Assembly (NCBI GenBank): GCA_964443525.1
Contig: CAYUCY010000052.1
Span: 1 to 9,808 of the forward strand
DNA: 9,808 nucleotides
Source of the DNA: CAYUCY01 sp964443525
GTDB taxonomy: Bacteria; Pseudomonadota; Alphaproteobacteria; Caedimonadales; Caedimonadaceae
Direction: 5' to 3'
Shown: positions 1 through 6,244 of the stretch, in pieces
Layout of the letters: every line of letters starts with the position of its first letter
Position numbering within the stretch: the first letter of the stretch is position 1
Notes under the pieces: model-generated
What the model was told of the DNA's origin: nothing
The model's input: only the letters and a program-made list of their open reading frames with translations
Databases searched by the model: none
Program-made: the position numbers and the translations under genes

Positions 1-268
1 CCTGCCGCCTAAAGCCGTGTTCTTCGGAGAAATCGGCCTCTCGGGTGAGGTGAGGGCCGTAACGCAAATGGAAGCACGTCTTAAGGAAGCCGCAAAACTC
101 GGGTTTGAAGAAGCTTATTGTCCGCCCGTAAAAGGCCTAAAAGATGCTGGTCAACAGGCGGTCTTTGGGATTAAACTAAATCCTGTGAAGCGATTGCAGG
201 ATTTGATTGCACCGCTGATTCAAAAGAGAAAAAACGATAGAAAAGATGAAGAGGCCGTTTATGCCTGA
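1..268 (+). CDS. radA: DNA repair protein RadA, C-terminal end (5' truncated by window)
   Basis: This is the last 88 codons or so of RadA (Sms), a RecA-like ATPase that processes recombination intermediates by branch migration. The reading frame is open from base 2 and ends in TGA at 266-268. The visible part belongs to the C-terminal Lon-protease-like domain. It contains the family signature FGEIGLSGEVR, followed by a helix of the form RLKEAAKLGF and a short surface segment with a conserved proline pair (YCPP). The Walker motifs, the N-terminal zinc finger and the KNRFG motif lie upstream and cannot be checked. The stop codon falls inside the start region of cvpA, so the two genes overlap and are probably co-transcribed, as is common for radA-cvpA in Alphaproteobacteria. 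The family assignment is confident; catalytic intactness is unknown. Confidence 0.93.
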   Translation, partial: LPPKAVFFGEIGLSGEVRAVTQMEARLKEAAKLGFEEAYCPPVKGLKDAGQQAVFGIKLNPVKRLQDLIAPLIQKRKNDRKDEEAVYA

Positions 269-968
269 AGGTGCGCAAGGAATCGTCAGCGAATTTAACT
301 GGGTGGATATAACGGCTCTCATTCTGATCGGACTCTCTTCTTTGATTGCCATTTTCAGAGGCTTCACACGTGAGTTTTTCGGCATTCTGGGTTGGGGCGG
401 TTCCGTGCTCTTTACACTTTATATGATGAATCTCACGAACCCGATTGTCCGAAAGTGGGTCGGGAACCCGATTCTTGCGGACATTTTAAATATTGTGGTG
501 TTGTTTATTGTTTCTCTCGTAACCTTCCTTGCTCTTAGCAATTACCTCTCTTCAAAGGTGAAGGGGAGTCTTTTCGGCGGGGTTGATCGAGCGCTCGGTC
601 TTCTCTTCGGTATCGCAAGAGGGGCGTTGCTTGCCATTCTTCTGTTCGTCGGTACTTTTTTCGTTTGGAAACCCGAGAAGCGGCCACCTGAAATTCAAGC
701 CTCAAAGTCTTATCCTTACCTTGTGAAGGGGACTCTATTTATGATTCATCTGTTGCCTTCTGAGTTCCGCCATAAACGTCTGATCGAAAGCTTAAAGCTT
801 CCTGAGGATCCTGATTCCGAGCAGCTCATGCACATGCTCTCTCGCCCTCAGCCGGGAGGAGCGTCTCCTAAAGTGATTCATCCTTACGAGTCGGAACAGA
901 AAAATTCCCTCGATTCTCTTGTCAAAGCAGCAGACGCCCTTAAAGAGACATCAAGTTCTAAAAACTAA
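246..968 (+). CDS. cvpA: CvpA family inner-membrane protein
   Basis: CvpA-family integral membrane protein, named for colicin V production in E. coli; its molecular role is still unsettled (envelope homeostasis has been proposed). From residue 20 or so there are about four hydrophobic segments. They carry the family landmarks RGFTREFFGILGW after the first segment and GGVDRALGLLFGIARG before the last. After the final segment (ending near VGTFFVW) comes a hydrophilic tail of about 95 residues, rich in Pro, Ser and Lys, giving 240 aa, longer than the roughly 160-190 aa of many homologues. Start choice: ATG 246 has no good ribosome site. In-frame ATG 261 is preceded by AAGAGG at 249-254, six bases away, and may be the real start (235 aa). 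The gene overlaps radA by 8-23 bp. Its TAA shares bases with the opposing trhO stop, leaving no room for a terminator between them. Confidence 0.9.
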   Translation: MKRPFMPEGAQGIVSEFNWVDITALILIGLSSLIAIFRGFTREFFGILGWGGSVLFTLYMMNLTNPIVRKWVGNPILADILNIVVLFIVSLVTFLALSNYLSSKVKGSLFGGVDRALGLLFGIARGALLAILLFVGTFFVWKPEKRPPEIQASKSYPYLVKGTLFMIHLLPSEFRHKRLIESLKLPEDPDSEQLMHMLSRPQPGGASPKVIHPYESEQKNSLDSLVKAADALKETSSSKN

Positions 969-1882
969 GACGGATTGCCAATATGGGTGAGGCCTCTTTT
1001 CTTTGCGAGCTCCACTTGTCTTTGACGTGCGAGCGTCCGTTGCTTCTTTTCTTCCGTCAGCGAGTCGTAGCAGTGGGGACAGTGAACGCCCTCAAGGTAT
1101 TTCTTGGAACTGCGGTCTTCAGGTGACAAGGGATAGCGGCATCCGTAACACATGGTGTAGTCGCTGAGCTCCAAAGCGTGGCCGACGGCAATGCGTTGAT
1201 CGAACACGAAACACTCTCCTTCCCAGAGGCTTTTCTCTTTCGGCATTTCTTCAAGGTATTTTAAAATGCCGCCTTTAAGGTGATAAACCTCTTCAAAGCC
1301 GGCTTGTTTCATATAAGCCGAGGCCTTTTCGCAACGGATACCGCCCGTGCAAAACATGGCGACTTTTTTATTTTTTTTAGGGTCGAAATGTTTCTGCACG
1401 TACTCGGGAAATTCCCTAAAAGTACGGGTTTTAGGGTTGATCGCTCCCTTAAAAGTCCCGATATCGACTTCGTAGTCATTGCGGGTGTCGATGAGGACCA
1501 CTTCAGGGTCCGAGATAACCCGATTCCATTCATCAGGAGTTAAGTAGGTGCCGACCGTCCGAGTCGGATCCACATCATCAAGGCCGATGGTCACGATTTC
1601 TTTTTTAAGGCGGACTTTCATACGATAAAAAGGCATTTCATCCGCAAAGGACTCTTTGTATTCGACTCCCTCCTGAAAACGAGGGTCTTGATTGAGGTAT
1701 GCTTTTAAGGAATCGATCGCAACTCTTGAACCCGCAACCGTTCCGTTCAGGCCCTCACGTGCCAAAAGAAGGATCCCTTTAATTCCGTTCTTTTGGCAAA
1801 GGTCGAGCAGGGGAGCACGTAAGCTCTTGTAATCTTCAAGGCGAACAAATTTGTAAAGCGCGGCAACAACAATCGGATGCAT
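965..1882 (-). CDS. trhO: tRNA uridine(34) hydroxylase TrhO (rhodanese-like)
   Basis: TrhO (formerly YceA/UPF0176) makes 5-hydroxyuridine at wobble position 34 of tRNA in an oxygen-dependent reaction; the fold is rhodanese-like. Residues 1-95 form the N-terminal ferredoxin/acylphosphatase-like domain, with the family motif AREGLNGTVAGS at 41-52. Residues 115-215 form the rhodanese domain, with IDTRNDYEVDIGTF at 131-144 and the active loop CTGGIRC at 178-184 (presumed catalytic Cys178, second Cys184). The C-terminal region has two CxxC pairs, Cys245/248 and Cys268/271, probably a zinc site, then a basic helical tail. At 305 aa it is a normal length for the longer form of the family. Start ATG at 1882-1880 has GAGGG four bases upstream. 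It converges on cvpA with overlapping stops and is divergent from ftsK, so it is probably a single-gene unit. Confidence 0.94.
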   Translation of the reverse strand: MHPIVVAALYKFVRLEDYKSLRAPLLDLCQKNGIKGILLLAREGLNGTVAGSRVAIDSLKAYLNQDPRFQEGVEYKESFADEMPFYRMKVRLKKEIVTIGLDDVDPTRTVGTYLTPDEWNRVISDPEVVLIDTRNDYEVDIGTFKGAINPKTRTFREFPEYVQKHFDPKKNKKVAMFCTGGIRCEKASAYMKQAGFEEVYHLKGGILKYLEEMPKEKSLWEGECFVFDQRIAVGHALELSDYTMCYGCRYPLSPEDRSSKKYLEGVHCPHCYDSLTEEKKQRTLARQRQVELAKKRGLTHIGNPS

Positions 1883-2011
1883 TATACCCTCGAGATAAAA
1901 TTCTTATTGAATGTCTATAAATAGGACGAAAAAGAGCTGAAAATCAAGGTTGATGTTTCTGCCCTCATCCGTAGCCAATTGAAAAGATTTTCGCTAGAAT
2001 ACCAAAAATTT

Positions 2012-2018
2012 AGGAAGG
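2012..2018 (+). promoter_or_regulatory. Ribosome binding site of ftsK
   Basis: AGGAAGG lies ten bases before ATG 2029. It is purine-rich and complementary to the 16S rRNA tail, and it supports the full N-terminal membrane domain being translated from 2029. Confidence 0.6.
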
Positions 2019-2028
2019 AATTTGTCAG

Positions 2029-4374
2029 ATGGGTCGTGCCTTGAATCAAAATTATCCACGTGAAAAGCGGGGGATAAAAGCCGTTTTTTTGAATCGAGTG
2101 ACGGAGCTTAAAGGACTTTTTTTCCTGATACTTGCAATCGGCAGTCTGCTCGCCTTCTATAGTTACGATCCTTTGGATCCTTCCTGGAATATGGTTGTGG
2201 ATGGACCGATCCAAAATTGGCTCGGGTCGTGGGGGGCCGTTTATGCTGATTTGATGATTCAGAGTTTTTCCTCCCATGCCTATCTGGTTGTGCCTGCCTT
2301 CTTGATGTGGGGGCTTCGCTATATAACCAAGCAGCCTCCCCGATTCTTTTGGGGACGTCTTCTTGCACTTATCGGCGTGTTAATGACGGTGCCTGCTTTT
2401 TGGATGGCGCTGGCACCTTCTGAAACAATCGGTGTTTCAGGGGTTCTTCTGGCACCGCTTGTCGACAAGCTCTTTCATTTGCCTCTTCTGTCTTCTTACG
2501 AACAGTATGTGATTGGAGTAAGCCTTGTTCTTTTGGCGGTTCTTTATGGTTGGGCTTGTGCTTTTCGGATAAGGGATTTTCTCATCATCAATAAGGTCTC
2601 GAGAGCTGGCGTGAAGACTCTGGGGGTTGTAGGAAAGCCCTTGTTGATGATCCCGAGATCCTCTTTTAAACGGGAGGAGAGTCCCGCAAGAGAAGATAAA
2701 ACACCTCACCTTTCTTTGGCGGAAAATACGTGGGTCGCGGGGGAGCTCTTTGACCACGGTCCTCGAGGCGGAGTAGAAGAAGATGATTTTGTTCCTGCAC
2801 CTCAACAAGAGGCTTCACCGCCAGCTCCCCTCAAAGCAAGCTCCAAACGCGGACCTCAAAGTTTTTTGGAACTTAGGGAAGGAGAGGGATACCAGCTTCC
2901 CGATGTTCGGTTGCTTTCCGAGGTGAAGGAAAGCGGAAAAGTCAAAATTTCTGAGACACAGCTCCGCGAACGGGCGGAGCAGCTTATGGCTGTGTTAGAA
3001 GAATTCGGGGTTAGGGGGGAGATTACACAAGTGCGCCCCGGCCCCGTCGTAACTCTCTATGAGCTTCTCCCAGCACCGGGGACGAAGGCCTCCCGCGTCA
3101 TTGGCCTTTCCGAAGACATTGCTCGTTCTATGAGCGCTCTTTCCGCTCGAATCGCCGTGATTCCGGGCCACAATGCGATCGGCATCGAGTTGCCGAATAA
3201 AGAAAGGCAGTCGGTTCTTTTGCGGGAAATGATCACGGCACGAGATTTCGATTCTCCCTCTCATAAGTTGGCCCTTGCTTTGGGTAAGGATATCGGTGGT
3301 CAGCCTGTGATTGCGGACCTTGCCCGGATGCCGCATTTGCTCGTGGCCGGAACGACGGGTTCGGGAAAGTCTGTTGCCATCAACACGATGATCCTCTCTC
3401 TTCTTTACAGGCTATCTCCCGAGCGCTGTCGTTTCATCATGATCGATCCAAAAATGCTCGAGCTTTCCGTGTACAATGGGATCCCGCATCTCTTGTCTCC
3501 CGTCGTCACAGAACCTAAGAAAGCTATTTATGCTTTGAAGTGGACGGTGAAAGAAATGGAAGACCGTTATCGCTTGATGTCTAAGCTCGGGGTCAGGAAC
3601 ATCGAAGGATACAATGCACGTCTTACACAGGCTCTTCAAAGCGGAGAACGCCTGACCCGTCAGGTTCAAACGGGCTATCACCCGGAGACGGGGCAACCAG
3701 TTTTTGAATCTCAGGATCTGGATATGAAGCCGCTTCCCTATATCGTAGTCGTGGTGGACGAGATGGCTGACTTGATGATGGTTGCCGGAAAAGAAATTGA
3801 GGCCGCAGTCATGCGCTTGGCTCAAATGGCCCGTGCCGCTGGGATTCATTTGATCATGGCAACTCAAAGACCTTCCGTTGACGTTATTACGGGAACAATT
3901 AAGGCTAACTTCCCGACGCGCATTAGCTTTCAAGTGACCTCAAAATTCGACTCACGCACCATTTTGGGAGAGCAGGGAGCCGAACAACTTTTGGGTCGGG
4001 GAGATATGCTCTTTATGGAGCCCGGTGGCAAAATCCAACGTGTTCACGGACCCTTTGTGAGCGATGAAGAAGTTGAACAAGTCGTCTCCTTCTTGAAAGA
4101 ACAAGGAGAACCCGATTATATCGAGACCATTACGGATGAAAATCAAGATTCCCCTCTGGATGTCTTCGGAGAAGGAGATTCGAAGGGAGATCAACTCTAT
4201 CAACAGGCTGTCGATCTGGTCAAACGGGAACGCAAGGCCTCAACCAGTTTCGTTCAACGGCACCTTCAGATCGGCTATAACAGGGCGGCCCGTCTGATCG
4301 AGCAAATGGAAGCCGACGGGATCGTAAGCCCTGCCAACCACGTGGGAAAGCGTGAGGTGCTTTTGGGATCTTAA
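2029..4374 (+). CDS. ftsK: DNA translocase FtsK
   Basis: FtsK/SpoIIIE hexameric DNA pump. It is anchored at the division septum and clears and aligns the terminus region, activating XerCD recombination at dif. Residues 27-180 hold the hydrophobic segments of the 4TM domain. About 190-290 is a short charged, Pro-rich linker, much shorter than in E. coli, giving 781 aa, typical for the compact form of the family. The alpha/beta motor follows: Walker A GTTGSGKS at 441-448 and Walker B VVVVDEMADL with Asp577-Glu578. The conserved MATQRPSVDVITG and LLGRGDMLF stretches are also present. Residues 721-781 are the winged-helix gamma domain (ASTSFVQRHLQIGYNRAARL) that reads KOPS sites and contacts XerD. 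All catalytic residues are present. A weak -10-like TAGAAT sits at 1995-2000 with no good -35 at normal spacing. In Alphaproteobacteria lolA often follows ftsK; here a gene-free gap follows. Confidence 0.97.
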   Translation: MGRALNQNYPREKRGIKAVFLNRVTELKGLFFLILAIGSLLAFYSYDPLDPSWNMVVDGPIQNWLGSWGAVYADLMIQSFSSHAYLVVPAFLMWGLRYITKQPPRFFWGRLLALIGVLMTVPAFWMALAPSETIGVSGVLLAPLVDKLFHLPLLSSYEQYVIGVSLVLLAVLYGWACAFRIRDFLIINKVSRAGVKTLGVVGKPLLMIPRSSFKREESPAREDKTPHLSLAENTWVAGELFDHGPRGGVEEDDFVPAPQQEASPPAPLKASSKRGPQSFLELREGEGYQLPDVRLLSEVKESGKVKISETQLRERAEQLMAVLEEFGVRGEITQVRPGPVVTLYELLPAPGTKASRVIGLSEDIARSMSALSARIAVIPGHNAIGIELPNKERQSVLLREMITARDFDSPSHKLALALGKDIGGQPVIADLARMPHLLVAGTTGSGKSVAINTMILSLLYRLSPERCRFIMIDPKMLELSVYNGIPHLLSPVVTEPKKAIYALKWTVKEMEDRYRLMSKLGVRNIEGYNARLTQALQSGERLTRQVQTGYHPETGQPVFESQDLDMKPLPYIVVVVDEMADLMMVAGKEIEAAVMRLAQMARAAGIHLIMATQRPSVDVITGTIKANFPTRISFQVTSKFDSRTILGEQGAEQLLGRGDMLFMEPGGKIQRVHGPFVSDEEVEQVVSFLKEQGEPDYIETITDENQDSPLDVFGEGDSKGDQLYQQAVDLVKRERKASTSFVQRHLQIGYNRAARLIEQMEADGIVSPANHVGKREVLLGS

Positions 4375-4751
4375 AAAAGAAATTCCATAAACACCTTGGT
4401 CTGCCTTTTAAGAAGGCTTCTCAACACCGACCTCGATTACTGAGTGAGAGGCCTGTTAGGCAAGGGTCTTGTTGAAAAGGCAACGACAAAATCATCTCGA
4501 AGAATATTCTTTCCGCTGGCAAGCCTGTAGTGGCATAGCCAACTTTCTTTCGATCCCATTGTGTCGGTCGGTTGCCGTTCCTCGTTTTTAAGCTCGCCTT
4601 TAGCATTCAGAAGATGAACATCATGAGATAGAAAAACTACTCATTAATTGTAAGCTCAGCTCTGATGTGAACCCTGTTCATACAGAGATTCGATTTTGCC
4701 TAGAGAGAACATCGAATTCGTTATTTAAAGCTGGATCCACTAAGTAAACAT
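4375..4751. other. Gene-free gap after ftsK
   Basis: I find no convincing gene here. The longest open frame is a 61-codon minus-strand stretch (4421-4606) without a ribosome site or recognisable motif. On the plus strand the only extended protein-like reading (about 4387-4620) is broken by in-frame stops, so a decayed gene is possible but unproven. Small inverted repeats are present: GCCTT/AAGGC just after ftsK, TGAAC/GTTCA at 4668-4680 with a 3-bp centre, and ATTCGAT (4688-4694) / ATCGAAT (4711-4717) with a 16-bp loop. The ftsK transcript has no T-tailed terminator of its own and could run through this stretch to the hairpin at 4752-4785. No tRNA cloverleaf or known small RNA was recognised. 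Confidence 0.5.
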
Positions 4752-4785
4752 AAAAAAACCCGAGAGAAAGAACTCGGGTTTTTTT
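4752..4785. terminator. Bidirectional intrinsic terminator
   Basis: CCCGAG (4759-4764) and CTCGGG (4773-4778) pair around an 8-base loop. Seven A's precede the stem and seven T's follow it, so the perfect complementarity extends to 13 bp. Each strand ends in a T-run, so the element can stop minus-strand transcription from the lipoprotein gene (stop at 4807) and plus-strand transcription arriving from ftsK. Confidence 0.9.
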
Positions 4786-4806
4786 GTTAACTTAAATACC
4801 TGAAGC

Positions 4807-5091
4807 TTATTTCGCAGCAGGTTGTCCTTCTTTCGGAGCCTCGGCAGCAGGTGCAGCAGCAGGAGCTTCTTCCTTCTTCTCACCTGAAACAAGGTCTTTA
4901 GCTTTCTCAGCAACAGCGTCAGCTGCATGCTCAACTTTTGCCTCAACAGCCTTGGCAGCTTCTTCAACCTTATGGACGCCTTCCTTGGCGACTTCCTTTA
5001 CTTCTTCTTCCGCTTTTTTAGCTTTTTCACAACCGGTGAGGCTTGCAGCAGCAAGTAATGCAGCGATACTGAGTAGGGTCTTCGTTTTCAT
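4807..5091 (-). CDS. Small Ala/Lys/Glu-rich lipoprotein
   Basis: I do not recognise a named family. The 94-aa product starts with a lipoprotein signal peptide: basic MKTK, a hydrophobic Ala/Leu stretch, and lipobox LTGC with the lipidated cysteine at residue 21. Glu at +2 means no inner-membrane retention signal, so outer-membrane anchoring is expected. Residues 22-73 are almost entirely Ala, Lys, Glu and Val and should form one long charged amphipathic helix. They fit a degenerate 11-residue period (blocks starting at residues 29, 40, 51 and 62). The last 20 residues are Ala/Pro/Glu-rich and probably extended. Start ATG 5091 has a strong AAGGAG seven bases upstream, and the gene has its own terminator at 4752-4785. 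The pattern resembles entericidin-like or LEA/apolipoprotein-like small proteins, but low complexity makes homology unreliable. That the gene is real is well supported by signal, RBS and terminator. Confidence 0.82.
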   Translation of the reverse strand: MKTKTLLSIAALLAAASLTGCEKAKKAEEEVKEVAKEGVHKVEEAAKAVEAKVEHAADAVAEKAKDLVSGEKKEEAPAAAPAAEAPKEGQPAAK

Positions 5092-5098
5092 GATTATA

Positions 5099-5104
5099 CT
5101 CCTT
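5099..5104 (-). promoter_or_regulatory. Strong ribosome binding site of the lipoprotein gene
   Basis: On the minus strand AAGGAG occupies 5104-5099, seven bases before the ATG at 5091. It is a near-consensus Shine-Dalgarno at ideal spacing and fixes the start codon. Confidence 0.75.
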
Positions 5105-5114
5105 CATGTTGTTT

Positions 5115-5146
5115 GTATTATAAAATACAGGGTCAACTTATCATAA
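5115..5146 (-). promoter_or_regulatory. Candidate promoter of the lipoprotein gene
   Basis: A perfect -10 TATAAT lies on the minus strand at 5122-5117. It would start transcription near 5110 and leave a leader of about 20 bases containing the AAGGAG site. The -35 region is poor (TTATGA at 5146-5141, 18-bp spacing). The -10 box sits inside a small inverted repeat, GTATT (5115-5119) / AATAC (5124-5128), which could be an operator or chance in AT-rich DNA. Confidence 0.4.
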
Positions 5147-5172
5147 ACAAATGAACCCCGCAATCATCTCTG

Positions 5173-5206
5173 AAAAAAGAAGAAAGGCTGCCGGTGCAGC
5201 CTTTCT
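5173..5206 (-). terminator. Intrinsic terminator of the PpiC-type isomerase gene
   Basis: AGAAAGGCTGC (5181-5191) and GCAGCCTTTCT (5196-5206) form a perfect 11-bp stem with a 4-base loop. Read on the minus strand it is followed by a T-rich run (complement of 5173-5180). It lies about 25 bp beyond the stop codon of the minus-strand isomerase gene and separates it from the lipoprotein gene, so the two are independent transcription units. Confidence 0.85.
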
Positions 5207-5229
5207 GATCTTAAAAAAAGAGCTGAAAA

Positions 5230-6126
5230 TTACTTTTTCTCTTCTTTTGGAGCTTCTTTCGAAGAAGTGTCCTTGCCATCCATTCGTTCGATCTGTGCGG
5301 CATCACGAAGCTTTTTAATGAGAGCCTGTGTCTCTTTTGCAACAAGTCTGGATTCGAGGCGCCGCCGCAATTTTTCAAATGGCTCGGGTTTTCTTTTACG
5401 TTTGTCGTCGATTTTGATGACATGATAGCCGGCGTTAGATTTAACAACCTTTCCATGTACTTGCCCCGGTTTCGTTTCCTTAGCGGCTGCTGCGAGCTCA
5501 GGCATATGCTGCTCTAAGAGGCTTGCAGGGATATAGCCTAGATCTCCGCCTTCTTGCGCACTCGGTTTATCGAGAGATTTCTCTCTTGCAAGCTTCAGGA
5601 AGTCGGTACCCTTTTGGGCCATTTCAAGAACGGCCTTAGCCTCGGCTTCCGTTTTGGTGAGAACATGACGAAGCTTCACTTCCATATCATCTTTATCGAT
5701 AGTTTTGACGTAGTCATCGTATTCTTTGCGAATGGTTTCTTCTGTCACGACTTTCTTGACCTGCTCCTGAAGGTAAGCTTCCGAGACGATACTCTGGGTT
5801 GCAAGACGAATGGCTTCCTTGACTTCATCTTTATCTTTAATATTGCTTTTTTCGGCAGCTTGCTTGACGAGTTCTTGAGCAATCAAGGCGTCCAGCATGT
5901 CATCACTCAGTTTGTCTTTATTTTTTTCGATTTCGGCCAAGGCTTTCTCGGCATTTTGTCCTTGGATAGGCAAGGTGCCAATCAACATCTTAACGGCATT
6001 GTCGAGATCTTTTTGCGTGATGGGTTGACCGTTTACCTTGGCAACGACTTTTGAGTCGTCGGCCGTATAGGCGGCGGACGTAAGGCTCAAGACAATTCCC
6101 GCCCCCAATAGAAACCTTTTTAACAT
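5230..6126 (-). CDS. Periplasmic PpiC/parvulin-type peptidyl-prolyl cis-trans isomerase
   Basis: Predicted secreted foldase that catalyses cis-trans isomerisation of Xaa-Pro bonds in exported proteins; it is of the SurA/PrsA/PpiC architecture. Residues 1-22 are a Sec signal peptide (MLKRF, then a hydrophobic core, then small residues SAA) with no lipobox cysteine, so the mature protein should be soluble in the periplasm. Residues 24-140 form a helical SurA-N-like chaperone region beginning VVAKVNGQPITQKDLD. Residues 148-241 are one parvulin domain with the family landmarks VKLRHVLT, AREKSLD, GGDLGYI and the terminal GYHVIKIDDKR. A Lys/Arg/Glu-rich helix and charged tail finish the 298 aa. GAGGAG at 6143-6138 precedes ATG 6126 by 11 bases, a little far. 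The gene is divergent from secA, an arrangement familiar in Alphaproteobacteria; argJ, often its downstream neighbour there, is absent. Confidence 0.92.
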   Translation of the reverse strand: MLKRFLLGAGIVLSLTSAAYTADDSKVVAKVNGQPITQKDLDNAVKMLIGTLPIQGQNAEKALAEIEKNKDKLSDDMLDALIAQELVKQAAEKSNIKDKDEVKEAIRLATQSIVSEAYLQEQVKKVVTEETIRKEYDDYVKTIDKDDMEVKLRHVLTKTEAEAKAVLEMAQKGTDFLKLAREKSLDKPSAQEGGDLGYIPASLLEQHMPELAAAAKETKPGQVHGKVVKSNAGYHVIKIDDKRKRKPEPFEKLRRRLESRLVAKETQALIKKLRDAAQIERMDGKDTSSKEAPKEEKK

Positions 6127-6148
6127 TTTTTGCTTTTCTCCTCTTCGG

Positions 6149-6156
6149 TTACGTAA
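6149..6156. promoter_or_regulatory. Palindrome TTACGTAA between the divergent isomerase gene and secA
   Basis: A perfect 8-bp palindrome sits in the divergent control region, 23 bp before the isomerase start and about 90 bp before the preferred secA start. It could be a regulator half-site pair. No protein is suggested by the sequence, and 8-bp palindromes also occur by chance. Confidence 0.2.
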
Positions 6157-6179
6157 TATGGAGAAGTGTACGAATTCTC

Positions 6180-6208
6180 ATGAAAAAGGCAAGAGAATTA
6201 TGTATAGT
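6180..6208 (+). promoter_or_regulatory. Candidate secA promoter
   Basis: ATGAAA (6180-6185) and TATAGT (6203-6208) are 17 bp apart, matching the sigma-70 consensus at 4/6 and 5/6 positions. Transcription would begin near 6215, about 30 bases before ATG 6245. This fits the preferred secA start and would exclude the upstream ATGs at 6158 and 6200. Confidence 0.4.
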
Positions 6209-6244
6209 AAGCCCAACGAGAATGAGAGTCGAAAGTTTAGAAGA

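Noticed and set aside
1881..1886. Perfect TATAAT on the minus strand touching the trhO start codon
   Set aside because: It would start transcription inside the coding sequence; the start codon is supported by GAGGG four bases upstream and by family N-termini, so the match is probably chance.
3412..3933. Long open frame (173 codons) on the minus strand inside ftsK
   Set aside because: It lies wholly opposite the conserved FtsK motor domain, has no recognisable domain, and is explained by codon bias of the sense gene.
4421..4606. 61-codon minus-strand open frame in the gap after ftsK
   Set aside because: No ribosome site, no recognisable motif and ordinary length for chance; kept only as part of the description of the gap.
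4807..4967. GCAGCAGG-like repeated DNA in the end of the lipoprotein gene, considered as a tandem repeat or array
   Set aside because: It is simply Ala/Pro/Glu codon repetition in frame; units are irregular and there are no spacers, so it is neither CRISPR nor an independent repeat.
5554..6054. 166-codon open frame on the plus strand opposite the isomerase gene
   Set aside because: Phe/Leu-rich translation typical of the antisense of a Lys/Glu-rich gene; the sense strand has a signal peptide and a clear parvulin domain.
6158..6244. Extended SecA N-terminus from ATG 6158
   Set aside because: No ribosome site before 6158, no SecA-like sequence in these 29 residues, and catalytic numbering fits ATG 6245.
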